Assembly: GCA_963815785.1 (NCBI GenBank)
Contig: CAWFHZ010000013.1
Location: 376,871 to 440,870 of the forward strand
Length of the DNA stretch: 64,000 nt
Reading direction: 5' to 3'
Source: DATFVA01 sp963815785
GTDB lineage: Bacteria; Bacteroidota; Ignavibacteria; Ignavibacteriales; Ignavibacteriaceae
Numbering within the stretch: the stretch's first letter is position 1; each line of letters starts with the position of its first letter. The translations under genes and the position numbers were made by a program. This document shows positions 53,275 through 62,665 of the stretch, piece after piece. The notes below the pieces were generated by a model. That model was not told where the DNA came from. It worked only from the letters and a program-made list of their open reading frames with translations, and did not search any database.

Positions 53275-54891
53275 ATGATAAAGCGTTTATTACTTTTACT
53301 TTTACTTTTTACGGGAATAGCCTTACCTCAAGGCTGGACCTTGATAAGTACTGTCCCAACATCACCAGCAATTAATTCAATTGCCGTAGTAAATGAGAAT
53401 ATTATCTGGGTAGCATGTGCGGGCAGTAAAGTTTATTTATCTGAGGATGGAGGACTATCCTGGACACTAAGGAATACAGGAATTCCTGCTGCAACTGATC
53501 TATATGGAATTTCTGCCCTTGATAATATGAATTGCTGGGTAGGTACAGTAGCCGGCAGTATCTACAGAACTTCTGACGGAGGAAACAGCTGGACTCTCCA
53601 GATTGCTGTTGCCGGAAGTTTTATGGATGGCATTAAAATGTTTGATGTAAATAATGGTGTATATTATGCTGATCCTACAGGGAGTGGTCAACCTTACCAG
53701 TTCAGATATACAACTGATGGCGGAACTAACTGGACGATTGCTCCTAATTCACCAATTGCAGGAAGTGAATTTGGTGTTATAAACGCATGGGACTGGTTAG
53801 ATCAGAATACATTCTGGATTGGCTCGGCTAATACAACTGCCAATGCAACTACAGCAAAAATATATTACACAACTACCGGATTTGCCGGAACCTGGAACTC
53901 AGCAACTGTAGCAGGAGTCGGTGGTACGCAGGGATTATATTACCAGGCTATTGGTTTCACCGATGCCATGCACGGAATGGCAGGTTCCAATGGAAGTAAT
54001 ATTGTTAAAACAACAGACGGCGGTGTAACGTGGCAGCCGGCAAATATTCCAACATCTATTAGTGCATTTGCTGCAATTAATTTCAATGGTTTAAAAGACG
54101 GTTCTAACACTTACTGGCTGGTACTATCTGAATCAACTACCTCGTACAGAATGTTTAAAACAACTGACCAGGGAAATACATATACCGAAGAAACTCTTCC
54201 GCCCGCAGCTGTTACAAATGGAGTACAACATATGGTTTTCCTGAACAACAACCTTGGTTTTGCTGGCGGTGGCGCAGGAGTTTTTCTAAAATATACGGGT
54301 ATTGTTCCAGTGGAATTAACCTCTTTTACTGCAAATTCACTCAGTGGGAAAATTGTTCTGAACTGGAGAACAGCAACTGAAACCAATAACAGAGGTTTTG
54401 AAATAGAGAGAAGAATAATTAAAGGTGATAATACCGGAACCTGGAATTTTATAGGATTCAAATCCGGCAATGGGACAACAACTAATCCGCAGGAGTATTC
54501 ATATACTGATAATATTAGTGATATCAATGCTACTTCTATAGCATATAGGTTAAAACAGGTAGATTTTGATGGAAGATCAAACTATAGCGATGAAGTCCTG
54601 GTAGAAAATATTGTTCCTGTACAATTCTCTTTATCTCAAAATTATCCGAATCCTTTTAATCCAACCACAGTAATAAATTATGCACTGCCTTATAATACTT
54701 TTGTCAGCCTGAAAGTTTACAATGCTCTAGGACAGGAAGTTTCAACTCTCGTAAATGAAACTAAACAGGCAGGAAGTCATCATATCAACTTCAATGCCTC
54801 GGGGTTGCCCTCTGGAGTATACTACTATATTTTAAAAGCTGGAATTAATAATAATTTTGTGCAATCAGACAAAATGATTCTTATGAAGTAA
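53275..54891 (+). CDS. Secreted Ycf48-like beta-propeller with T9SS sorting domain
   Basis: A 538-residue exported protein. I place the start at the MIKRLLLLLLLF methionine (53275), because AAGGAGG lies 8 bases upstream and a signal peptide follows directly. Residues ~25-350 are repeated BNR/Ycf48 blades (for example YLSEDGGLSWTLRNTGIP, YRTSDGGNSWTLQ, VKTTDGGVTWQPAN). Residues ~350-460 are a fibronectin-like strand region (PVELTSFTANSLSGKIVLNW), and the C terminus is a sorting domain (LSQNYPNPFNPTTVINYAL). The VELTSFTA link before the tail is common in this group. Ligand unknown. Confidence 0.82.
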   Translation: MIKRLLLLLLLFTGIALPQGWTLISTVPTSPAINSIAVVNENIIWVACAGSKVYLSEDGGLSWTLRNTGIPAATDLYGISALDNMNCWVGTVAGSIYRTSDGGNSWTLQIAVAGSFMDGIKMFDVNNGVYYADPTGSGQPYQFRYTTDGGTNWTIAPNSPIAGSEFGVINAWDWLDQNTFWIGSANTTANATTAKIYYTTTGFAGTWNSATVAGVGGTQGLYYQAIGFTDAMHGMAGSNGSNIVKTTDGGVTWQPANIPTSISAFAAINFNGLKDGSNTYWLVLSESTTSYRMFKTTDQGNTYTEETLPPAAVTNGVQHMVFLNNNLGFAGGGAGVFLKYTGIVPVELTSFTANSLSGKIVLNWRTATETNNRGFEIERRIIKGDNTGTWNFIGFKSGNGTTTNPQEYSYTDNISDINATSIAYRLKQVDFDGRSNYSDEVLVENIVPVQFSLSQNYPNPFNPTTVINYALPYNTFVSLKVYNALGQEVSTLVNETKQAGSHHINFNASGLPSGVYYYILKAGINNNFVQSDKMILMK

Positions 54892-54915
54892 ATATTTAAA
54901 CTTTTTGTGTGCTTT

Positions 54916-54946
54916 AAACCCTGCATTTTTTTGCAGGGTTTTTTAT
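54916..54946 (+). terminator. Hairpin terminator after the Ycf48-like gene
   Basis: Perfect 10-base stem AAACCCTGCA/TGCAGGGTTT (54916-54925, 54932-54941) with a 6-base loop and a T run. It resembles the two minus-strand terminators of this region. Confidence 0.88.
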
Positions 54947-55044
54947 TATTAAATCTGTTAAATTTGAATAGAAGAATTTTTTGAATTTGTATAAGTTCTT
55001 TTTTTTATTAGTTTAGTTACTGAAAAGAAACAACAGGGAATTTG

Positions 55045-55458
55045 ATGGAAATACCAATTATTGATAAAAGCAATTACCTTAAGGGATTATTAATAACCGC
55101 CAGAAAAGATAACCAATTAGCTGAATCTGAAAAGAAAATCATACGTGAAATCTCCGTTAAATTAGGTTTTGCCAGTGATTTTTATGAAGATATAATTAAA
55201 AGTCTGCTTAACAACAAATATATAACGGATGAACCTATTTCTTTCTCAAATAAAATGATTGCAGAATCATTTGTTGATGATGGTCTTCGTCTTGCGTTTT
55301 CAGATAATAAAATATCAGATAATGAAATCAACTGGCTGAGAGCAACAGCAGAAGCAAACGGAATTGAGAAAAAATGGTTTGAAGAAAAAATGAACATTCA
55401 TAAAAGTTCACCCGGGCTTTTAATGAATTCTGATTTTGCCCTCTATTCCATAATCTGA
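55045..55458 (+). CDS. TerB-like/DjlA N-terminal-type small helical protein
   Basis: A 137-residue acidic protein, all helical by eye. The alternation of LLITARKDNQLAESEKKIIREI and LRLAFSDNKISDNEINWLRATAE fits TerB/DjlA-N helical repeats with Asp/Asn/Glu patches (metal-binding in family members). Family names refer to tellurite resistance, but no ter operon is nearby and the true role here is unknown. Soluble, with no signal peptide. Its start is the ATG following TTG at 55042. A hairpin terminator follows. Confidence 0.7.
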   Translation: MEIPIIDKSNYLKGLLITARKDNQLAESEKKIIREISVKLGFASDFYEDIIKSLLNNKYITDEPISFSNKMIAESFVDDGLRLAFSDNKISDNEINWLRATAEANGIEKKWFEEKMNIHKSSPGLLMNSDFALYSII

Positions 55459-55483
55459 AGAAATATACCAGCGTTAAAATTAT

Positions 55484-55523
55484 AAAGCAGTGGAAATATG
55501 ATCTTATACTATTCCGCTGCTTT
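55484..55523 (+). terminator. Hairpin terminator after the TerB-like gene
   Basis: Stem AAAGCAGTGGAA/TTCCGCTGCTTT (55484-55495, 55512-55523) with one G-T pair and a 16-base loop. A T-rich stretch follows. The remaining ~140 bases before tdh show no further structure. Confidence 0.6.
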
Positions 55524-55660
55524 AACTTTTCACTATTCCTGCTCTTATTCTTGTCCTTTGTTCCGCATATATCTAATTTTCATGTAACAAAAATTGAATG
55601 ATTTAGATTTTAATATTTAATTCAATATCAACTCTGTAAATACTCGCAAAGGAATTATTT

Positions 55661-56700
55661 ATGCCTGAAAAAATGAAAGCTCTTGTTAAAAGATATTCAA
55701 AACCGGGAATCTGGATGGATGAAGTACCGGTTCCGGAAATTGGTGTTAACGATGTACTGATAAAAATTCACAAAACCTCCATCTGCGGAACAGATATTCA
55801 TATATATAACTGGGATGAATGGGCTCAGAAAACTATTCCCGTCCCTATGGTTGTCGGTCACGAATATGTCGGTGAAATTGTAGAAATAGGTTCAAATGTT
55901 CAGGATGTAAAAATTGGTGAACTGGTGAGTGGAGAAGGACACATAGTTTGCGGACATTGCCGCAACTGCCGAGCAGGAAGAAGACATTTGTGTCCGAATA
56001 CAAAAGGAGTCGGAGTAAATCGTCCCGGATGTTTTGCCGAATATCTTGCAATTCCTGTAACAAACGTTTGGCATTGCGATCCAAGAATTCCTGAAGATAT
56101 TTTTTCAATTTTTGATCCATTCGGAAATGCAACTCACACTGCTCTTTCTTTTGATCTACTTGGTGAAGATGTTCTTATAACAGGTGCGGGACCTATTGGG
56201 ATAATGGCTGCCGCAATTGCAAAACATGCCGCAGCGCGAAATGTAGTAATTACAGATATGAATCCGTACCGTCTAAATCTGGCAAAAAAAGTCGGTGTTA
56301 CCAGAGCCGTTGATGTTTCAAAAGAGAAATTCCTGATATTGTTAAAGAACTTGGAATGAGAGAAGGTTTTGATGTCGGGTTGGAAATGTCAGGAAGTCCG
56401 CACGCTTTAAATGATATGATTGATGTAATGTTCCATGGTGGTAAAATAGCACTGCTGGGACTGCTTCCGAACAACGCAGGTGTAAACTGGGAAAAAATAA
56501 TTTTTAACGGTTTGAACATAAAAGGAATTTACGGGAGAGAAATGTTTGAGACGTGGTATAAAATGCAGGCAATGGTACAAAGTGGTCTGGATATAACGCC
56601 TGTAATCACACACCGTTTTTCGTATAAGGATTTTCAGGAGGGATTTGAAATAATGAGATCAGGAAATTCAGGAAAAATAATTTTGAACTGGATGGAATAA
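55661..56700 (+). CDS. tdh: L-threonine 3-dehydrogenase (frameshifted)
   Basis: Zinc-dependent oxidation of L-threonine to 2-amino-3-ketobutyrate. The 5' frame has catalytic-zinc Cys42 in SICGTDIHIYNWDEWAQ, VVGHEYVGEI, the structural-zinc CGHCRNCRAGRRHLC, and the cofactor loop VLITGAGPIGIMAA. It ends at a TGA (56357-56359) in a stretch that should read KIPDIVKELGMREG. The 3' frame continues there to GFDVGLEMSGSPHALND. One A is missing after GAG (56327-56329). Restoring it gives 346 residues, the normal size. The gene is paired with kbl downstream, the standard threonine-to-glycine route. Confidence 0.93.
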
Positions 56701-56731
56701 AACTCTATCAAAAAATTGAAGGGAACTTAAA

Positions 56732-57922
56732 ATGATTGAAAAGACAAGAAACCATTACAGCACAATTTTAAAAGGAATTGAAGATGAAGGTCTATTTAAA
56801 AAAGAAAGAATAATTACGAGTCCGCAAAAGGCTAATATTGAGGTTAAAGGCGGACAGCATGTTTTGAATATGTGTGCTAATAATTATCTCGGTTTGGCAG
56901 ATAACCCAACCATAATTCAGGCAGCAAAGGAAAGTTTTGATAGATGGGGTTATGGCTTATCATCAGTTCGTTTTATTTGCGGAACACAGGAAATTCATAA
57001 AGAACTTGAACAGAAGATCTCTCAATTTCTAGAAATGGAAGACACAATTCTGTATACTTCCTGTTTCGATGCGAACGGCGGTTTGTTTGAAACAATTTTA
57101 TCGGAAGAGGATGCAGTAATTAGTGATGAACTAAACCATGCAAGTATAATTGATGGAGTAAGATTGTGTAAAGCACAGCGGTACCGATACAAAAATAATG
57201 ATATGAATGACCTGGAAGCAAAGCTGAAAGAAGCACGCGAAGCAAAGATTAAGAATATACTGATTGCAACAGATGGTGTTTTTTCAATGGATGGAACCAT
57301 TGCTAATTTAAAGGGAATCTGTGATCTGGCTGATAAATATGAAGCTATGGTAATGGTTGATGATTCACACGCAGTGGGATTTATGGGTAAGCACGGAAAA
57401 GGAACTCACGAGTACAACGGAGTTATGGGAAGAGTTGATATCATTACAGGAACGCTTGGCAAAGCACTTGGAGGTGCAAGCGGCGGTTACACAAGTGCAA
57501 GAAAAGAAATTGTTGATTTGCTGAGACAAAGAAGCCGGCCTTATTTATTTTCGAATACTGTAGCTCCTTCAATTGTTTCTGCTTCAATAAAAGTTTTGGA
57601 AATGTTAAGTGCAAATACTCATTTAAGAGATAAACTTGAAGAGAATACAAAATATTTTCGTGAAGGGATTTCCAAAGCAGGGTTAAATATAAAACCGGGA
57701 ACTCACCCGATTGTACCGATTATGCTTGGCGATGCAGTGCTTGCGCAGAAGATGGCTGCGAGTATGCTTGAGAAAGGTGTTTATGTAATAGGTTTCTTCT
57801 TTCCTGTAGTCCCCAAAGGCACAGCCAGAATCAGGGTACAGATTTCTGCTGCACATACAAAGGAAGATCTGGATTTTGCAATATCAAAATTCAAAGAGGC
57901 AAAAGATGAGTTTGGAATTTAA
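56732..57922 (+). CDS. kbl: Glycine C-acetyltransferase (2-amino-3-ketobutyrate CoA ligase)
   Basis: A 396-residue PLP enzyme that splits 2-amino-3-ketobutyrate with CoA to glycine and acetyl-CoA, the step after Tdh. Features are the N-terminal NMCANNYLGLADNP, the IDGVRLCKAQRYRYKNND segment, the cofactor Asp in VDDSHAVGFMG, and the Schiff-base lysine Lys244 in TGTLGKALGGASGG. It starts 31 bases after tdh and shares its transcript. Intact, with a strong terminator after it. Confidence 0.96.
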   Translation: MIEKTRNHYSTILKGIEDEGLFKKERIITSPQKANIEVKGGQHVLNMCANNYLGLADNPTIIQAAKESFDRWGYGLSSVRFICGTQEIHKELEQKISQFLEMEDTILYTSCFDANGGLFETILSEEDAVISDELNHASIIDGVRLCKAQRYRYKNNDMNDLEAKLKEAREAKIKNILIATDGVFSMDGTIANLKGICDLADKYEAMVMVDDSHAVGFMGKHGKGTHEYNGVMGRVDIITGTLGKALGGASGGYTSARKEIVDLLRQRSRPYLFSNTVAPSIVSASIKVLEMLSANTHLRDKLEENTKYFREGISKAGLNIKPGTHPIVPIMLGDAVLAQKMAASMLEKGVYVIGFFFPVVPKGTARIRVQISAAHTKEDLDFAISKFKEAKDEFGI

Positions 57923-57950
57923 AATAACGGATAAAGTTCATCTCAATTTT

Positions 57951-57976
57951 AAGGGAGCTTCGGCTCCCTTTTTTAT
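57951..57976 (+). terminator. Hairpin terminator after kbl
   Basis: Stem AAGGGAGC/GCTCCCTT with a stable TTCG tetraloop and a T run. It lies 28 bases past the kbl stop. Confidence 0.9.
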
Positions 57977-58067
57977 TATTTATTTCAGCACTTCCGGCTT
58001 AAATTGGTGAGTTCTACAAAATTTCAATAAATTCAGATTATAAATTCTATTCCATAATATAATTGAA

Positions 58068-59220
58068 ATGAACAACGCACCAAATCATCCCACAATTAGT
58101 ATTGATGAAATAATCCGCCCAACACGTGTTGAAGTAAATTTAAAGCTTCTCAGAGAAAATTTTCAGAATTTAAAAAAACACATTGGATCTGTAAAAGTTA
58201 TGCCTATACTAAAGGCTAATGCTTACGGTCACGGTCTAGTCAGAATTGCGCAGTTTTATCAGGAATCGAATGTTGATTATCTCGGAGTTGCAGTAGTTGA
58301 GGAAGGAATTTTATTGAGACAGTATGGCATTACTGTTCCTATTCTTGTGTTAGGCGGCGTTTGGGGAAATCAAATTCCACTCTTCCTTAAAAATGATTTG
58401 GCGATTACTGCTTCTTCTATAGATAAACTAAAACAAATTGATAAAAGTGCAGAACAATTAAAAATTAAGGCAAAAGTTCATTTAAAAATTGATACCGGAA
58501 TGGAAAGACTCGGAGTTCATTATTATAATGCTAATAGTTTTTTAGAAGAAGCATATAAATGTAGGAATATTTCTGTTGAAGGAATTTATTCACACTTTGC
58601 AAACTCTGATTCTCCTGATTTAACTCATACTAAGCTTCAGTTCGAAAGATTTAATGAGGTACTTTCTTTTTTTGAAAAGCATTCCATAAAACCTCCTATC
58701 AGACACTTTTCGAATTCCGGCGCAGTGTTACAATTCCCTGAAGCAAACTTTGATATGATTCGTCCGGGCATTTTACTTTTTGGGGTTTATCCCTCATTTG
58801 AAATAAAAAAGACAATAAAGGTAAAACCAATCCTAACATGGAAATCACTAGTGGTTTACTTTAAGGTGATAACGCCAAACCATCCTGTCGGATATGGGTT
58901 AACCTGGCAGACGGATCACAATGTAAGAGCTGTCACAATTCCAGTGGGATATGGAGATGGTTATTTCAGCGAGTATGAGCGACAAAGCCAAAGTAATAGT
59001 TGACGGAGATAAATATCCCGTTATCGGAAGAATCTCAATGGATCAAATAGTAGTTAATCTTGAGAAAGGCAGCGCTTACAATGGAGATGAAGTTATTCTG
59101 CTTGGCAGTGATGGCAAAAATAATATTACATGTGAAGAGATGGCTGAATGGGCAGGAACTATACCTTACGAAATTTTGACAAATATAAACACCAGGGTTC
59201 CACGTATCTATATTGAATAA
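58068..59220 (+). CDS. alr: Alanine racemase (frameshifted)
   Basis: PLP enzyme that supplies D-alanine for peptidoglycan. The 5' frame has the Schiff-base lysine Lys49 in PILKANAYGHG, LKIDTGMERLGV and the FSNSGAVL turn. It runs through TIPVGYGDGYF and then goes out of frame. The 3' frame resumes at SMSDKAKVIVDGDKYPVIGRISMDQIVVNL, the C-terminal domain. One extra base at 58961-58973 accounts for the shift. Corrected length is 383 residues, normal. It precedes the secreted nuclease gene by about 190 bases and follows the kbl terminator, so it is probably its own unit. Confidence 0.93.
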
Positions 59221-59410
59221 TTATTTTGTTTATTAAACGATCAACCTCAGAATTTATTTTTTAATACTACTGCTTCATATTTCAAATTATACAATATTTT
59301 TCTCCGGCTAATTGTCTAACAATTGTTTCATCTTTATGTTTGTAATAAAGTTCATTCATATAAAAGGATTCCCGATGTTACGGATTATTGTAAAACTTAA
59401 AGGATTATTT

Positions 59411-60520
59411 ATGCGAAAATTCACTCTGCCTGTAATTTGTGTTTTTGCTTTTCTGTTTTTAGGATGGGGTTACGTCGGGCATCATATAATTAATTATAAT
59501 ACTGTTCTTTCTGCTCTGCCGGAAATGGAATTTTTTAACACTTACATGTGGGCTGATTCTCTGTCTGCACATGCTTCAGATGCAGATGATAGGAAATCTT
59601 GGGATCCGAATGAAGCACCAAAGCATTATATAGATATAGATAATTATCCTGAGTTTATTGCCACAGGCACTATACCACAAGACTTTGATTCATTAGTTTC
59701 AATCCATGGTTTAAGTTTTGTTATGGATCAGGGTATTCTCCCTTGGGCAATTATAAATACTGCTGATTCTCTTGAGGCTGCTTTTGAAATTAATGATATG
59801 CATAAAGCGATGCTTATAGCTGCTGATCTTGGTCATTATATCGCTGATTCTCATATGCCTTTACACGTAACAAGGAACTATGACGGTCAGTATACGGGAC
59901 AGAACGGTGTTCACTCGAGATATGAAACTCATTTGATTGGAGACTTCCAGAATGAAATAGTTTACGATGGTGACAGTCTACAGTATATAGATAATTTACC
60001 CGACTTTGTTTTTAATATGATATATGAAAATTATCAGTATGTTGATTCAGTTTTGTATGCAGATTCAGTTGCACAAGCCTTTGCCGGTAATCATAACAGT
60101 ACTACATATTACAACAAGTTCTGGGAGATTGCCAAAAACTTTACAATAGGATTATTCCAAAAAGCATCTTACAGAATTGCCTGTGTTATCTATACGGAAT
60201 GGATAAATGCCGGAGGAGGGCCGACAGGAATTACTGAAAGTAAAAAAATATCATTAACGGATTTTAAATTATTCCAAAACTATCCGAATCCATTTAATCC
60301 TTCTACTATTATAAAATATTCTTTATCTGGTGACACCTTTGTAAGGTTAAAAATATATAATTCATTAGGACAGGAAGTGGAAACGCTTGTAGATAATAAT
60401 CAAAAGGCAGGAATACACTTGGTGAATTTTATAGGAAGAGGACTCAGCTCTGGAATTTATATTTACCAGCTTGAAACTTCTGATTTTGTCTCTTCAAGAA
60501 AGATGATCCTTTTAAAATAA
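59411..60520 (+). CDS. S1/P1-type zinc nuclease/phospholipase C superfamily protein with T9SS sorting domain
   Basis: A 369-residue exported enzyme. The start at the MRKFTLPVI methionine is chosen because AAAGGATT precedes it. The signal peptide ends before WGYVGHHIINYN. The N-terminal Trp and His pattern is the zinc-binding start of S1/P1 nucleases. HASDADDRKSWDPNEAPKHYIDID and DLGHYIADSHMPLHV follow, with the family's Asp/His ligands. A type IX sorting domain closes the protein (FQNYPNPFNPSTIIKYS, SSGIYIYQLET). Substrate could be nucleic acid or phospholipid; I cannot decide. Confidence 0.8.
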   Translation: MRKFTLPVICVFAFLFLGWGYVGHHIINYNTVLSALPEMEFFNTYMWADSLSAHASDADDRKSWDPNEAPKHYIDIDNYPEFIATGTIPQDFDSLVSIHGLSFVMDQGILPWAIINTADSLEAAFEINDMHKAMLIAADLGHYIADSHMPLHVTRNYDGQYTGQNGVHSRYETHLIGDFQNEIVYDGDSLQYIDNLPDFVFNMIYENYQYVDSVLYADSVAQAFAGNHNSTTYYNKFWEIAKNFTIGLFQKASYRIACVIYTEWINAGGGPTGITESKKISLTDFKLFQNYPNPFNPSTIIKYSLSGDTFVRLKIYNSLGQEVETLVDNNQKAGIHLVNFIGRGLSSGIYIYQLETSDFVSSRKMILLK

Positions 60521-60606
60521 AAACAACCACGGTATTGATAGAATTCTGTTCGATTTGTAATACCGGATTTTGGATTTAATTTTTTGATAAAATAACATTT
60601 TGTGAG

Positions 60607-62616
60607 ATGATCATGAAATTCATAAAAATCCATCAATTTTTTTTAACTGTCATACTTATTTTTACAGTTGTCGGGAATATCCTCTCCCAAACACAAAGCG
60701 GCAGCTTCAAATGTTCTGAAAGCAGGTTGAAAAATTCTCCGATTCTGGAAAAAACAATGATAACTCCGCATAATCCGTTCAACGTTTTAAATTATAAACT
60801 TGAAATGGATTTGTATAACAACTTCATTAGTCCTTATCCAAAAACTTATTACGCAGTTGAAACAGTTTCTTTTCTTGTCGATACAGCATTAAATTCCATT
60901 CATCTTGATGCTGTGAATACCTCTCTTGCAATAGATTCTGTTTCTTTAACCGGAGTATCATTTACTCACAATGCTGATATATTACAAATACAATTAGATA
61001 ACACCTACAACCCCGGAGATACTGTTGATGTAAAAATATATTATCATCATCTCGAATTAAATGATCTGGCAATTTATATTTTATACGGTTTTGTTTTTAC
61101 ATCCACACCACCGGAAGGAGCCCGCAAATGGTTCCCCTGTGTTGATCATCCTTCAGATAAAGCCACGCTCGATCTTACAGCAAAAGTACCTTCATCAGTT
61201 AAACTGGGATCAAACGGAAGACTGGAAGACTCTGTTATGGTAGCCGACACAATTTATTATCATTGGGTAAGCAGAGATCCGATTGCTACATACCTAATGG
61301 TAATTTCAGGAAAAGTTGATTATAATCTTGACATGGTAAACTGGTACAATCCTTCCCTGCTCAACGATACAATCCCGGTAAGATTTTACTGGAACGAAGG
61401 AGAAAACACTTCAAAGTTAGCAAATATAAAAACTAAGATAATTCCGATGATGACTTACTATTCCGAGTTGTTCGGTGTTTATCCTTTTGAGAAGAACGGA
61501 TTTGCTACATTGAATAATTATTTTCCATGGGGTGGAATGGAAAATCAAACTTTGATAAGTCTTTGTGCAGACTGCTGGGATGAAAATCTTGTTTCCCATG
61601 AATTTGCTCATCAATGGTTTGGTGATCTGATTTCCCCGGCTACCTGGTCGGATGTATGGCTTAATGAAGGCTTCGCTACTTATTGCGAAGCATTATGGTA
61701 TGAATACACAAACGGCTATACCCGCTACAAGCAGGAAATTAACAGCCAGGCGAGTGGTTATTTATCAGGAAACCCCGGCTGGCCTGTTTATGATCCTTCT
61801 TGGGCAATTGTTACCCCACCAACCAGTGTTCTTTACAATTATGCGATCATTTATGTAAAGGGTTCCTGTGTGCTTCATATGTTGAGGTATACCCTCGGAG
61901 ATTCTCTCTTTTTTAATGTGCTGCATTCTTATGCAAGTGATACAAACCTGAAGTATAAAAATGCCGCAACGGCAGATCTCGTGAATAAAGTAAATGAAGT
62001 TACGGGAGAAGATTACTCATGGTTTTTCAATCAATGGATTTACGGACCAAACCATCCCAAATATGAAAACACTTTTATGATAACAGACAACGATACTACC
62101 TGGACTGTACATTTTACTATTAATCAGACTCAAACAAATGCAGGCTTTTTTAAAATGCCTGTGGAAATTTCAATCAATTTTCTAGACGGGACAGATACGC
62201 TGATAACTGTAATGAATGACATTAACAACCAAGGATATAATTTTGAATTTTCAAAGCAGCCGATTGATGTCGTATTTGATCCGAACAACAATATTGTTCT
62301 AAAAACTTCAGTTACTACAGCCGTATCAGAACAAAAGTATAATTATCATCCGGCTGAATTTAGTCTGGAACAGAACTATCCGAATCCATTTAATCCAAGT
62401 ACTACAATCAGCTGGCAATCCCCTGTTGATGGATGGCAGACTTTGAGAATTTATGATGTTCTTGGAGAAGAAATTGCAACACTTGTAAATGAATTCAAAA
62501 ATGCTGGTAAATATGAATTAAAGTTTAATGGTTCAGGTTTGTCGAGTGGTATTTATATCTACAAATTATCAGCAGGAAATTTTTCTGCCTCGAAAAAGTT
62601 AATATTAATGAAGTAA
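60607..62616 (+). CDS. Secreted M1 family metallopeptidase with T9SS sorting domain
   Basis: A 669-residue exported zinc aminopeptidase-type protein. Signal peptide at about 1-27 (ending ILSQ), then the M1 N-terminal beta domain, GGMENQTLIS (the GxMEN exopeptidase motif, one residue varied), and HEFAHQWFGD near residue 329 with the following NEGFATY glutamate as third ligand. A C-terminal sorting domain follows (LEQNYPNPFNPSTTISWQ). The start may also be 6 bases later (ATGAAA). It is 86 bases after the nuclease gene with no terminator seen, so the two may be co-transcribed. Peptide supply from the surroundings is a likely role. Confidence 0.9.
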   Translation: MIMKFIKIHQFFLTVILIFTVVGNILSQTQSGSFKCSESRLKNSPILEKTMITPHNPFNVLNYKLEMDLYNNFISPYPKTYYAVETVSFLVDTALNSIHLDAVNTSLAIDSVSLTGVSFTHNADILQIQLDNTYNPGDTVDVKIYYHHLELNDLAIYILYGFVFTSTPPEGARKWFPCVDHPSDKATLDLTAKVPSSVKLGSNGRLEDSVMVADTIYYHWVSRDPIATYLMVISGKVDYNLDMVNWYNPSLLNDTIPVRFYWNEGENTSKLANIKTKIIPMMTYYSELFGVYPFEKNGFATLNNYFPWGGMENQTLISLCADCWDENLVSHEFAHQWFGDLISPATWSDVWLNEGFATYCEALWYEYTNGYTRYKQEINSQASGYLSGNPGWPVYDPSWAIVTPPTSVLYNYAIIYVKGSCVLHMLRYTLGDSLFFNVLHSYASDTNLKYKNAATADLVNKVNEVTGEDYSWFFNQWIYGPNHPKYENTFMITDNDTTWTVHFTINQTQTNAGFFKMPVEISINFLDGTDTLITVMNDINNQGYNFEFSKQPIDVVFDPNNNIVLKTSVTTAVSEQKYNYHPAEFSLEQNYPNPFNPSTTISWQSPVDGWQTLRIYDVLGEEIATLVNEFKNAGKYELKFNGSGLSSGIYIYKLSAGNFSASKKLILMK

Positions 62617-62665
62617 GTTAAAATCAAATTTAACATCAAATAATTTTTTATGAGTAATTCGATTT

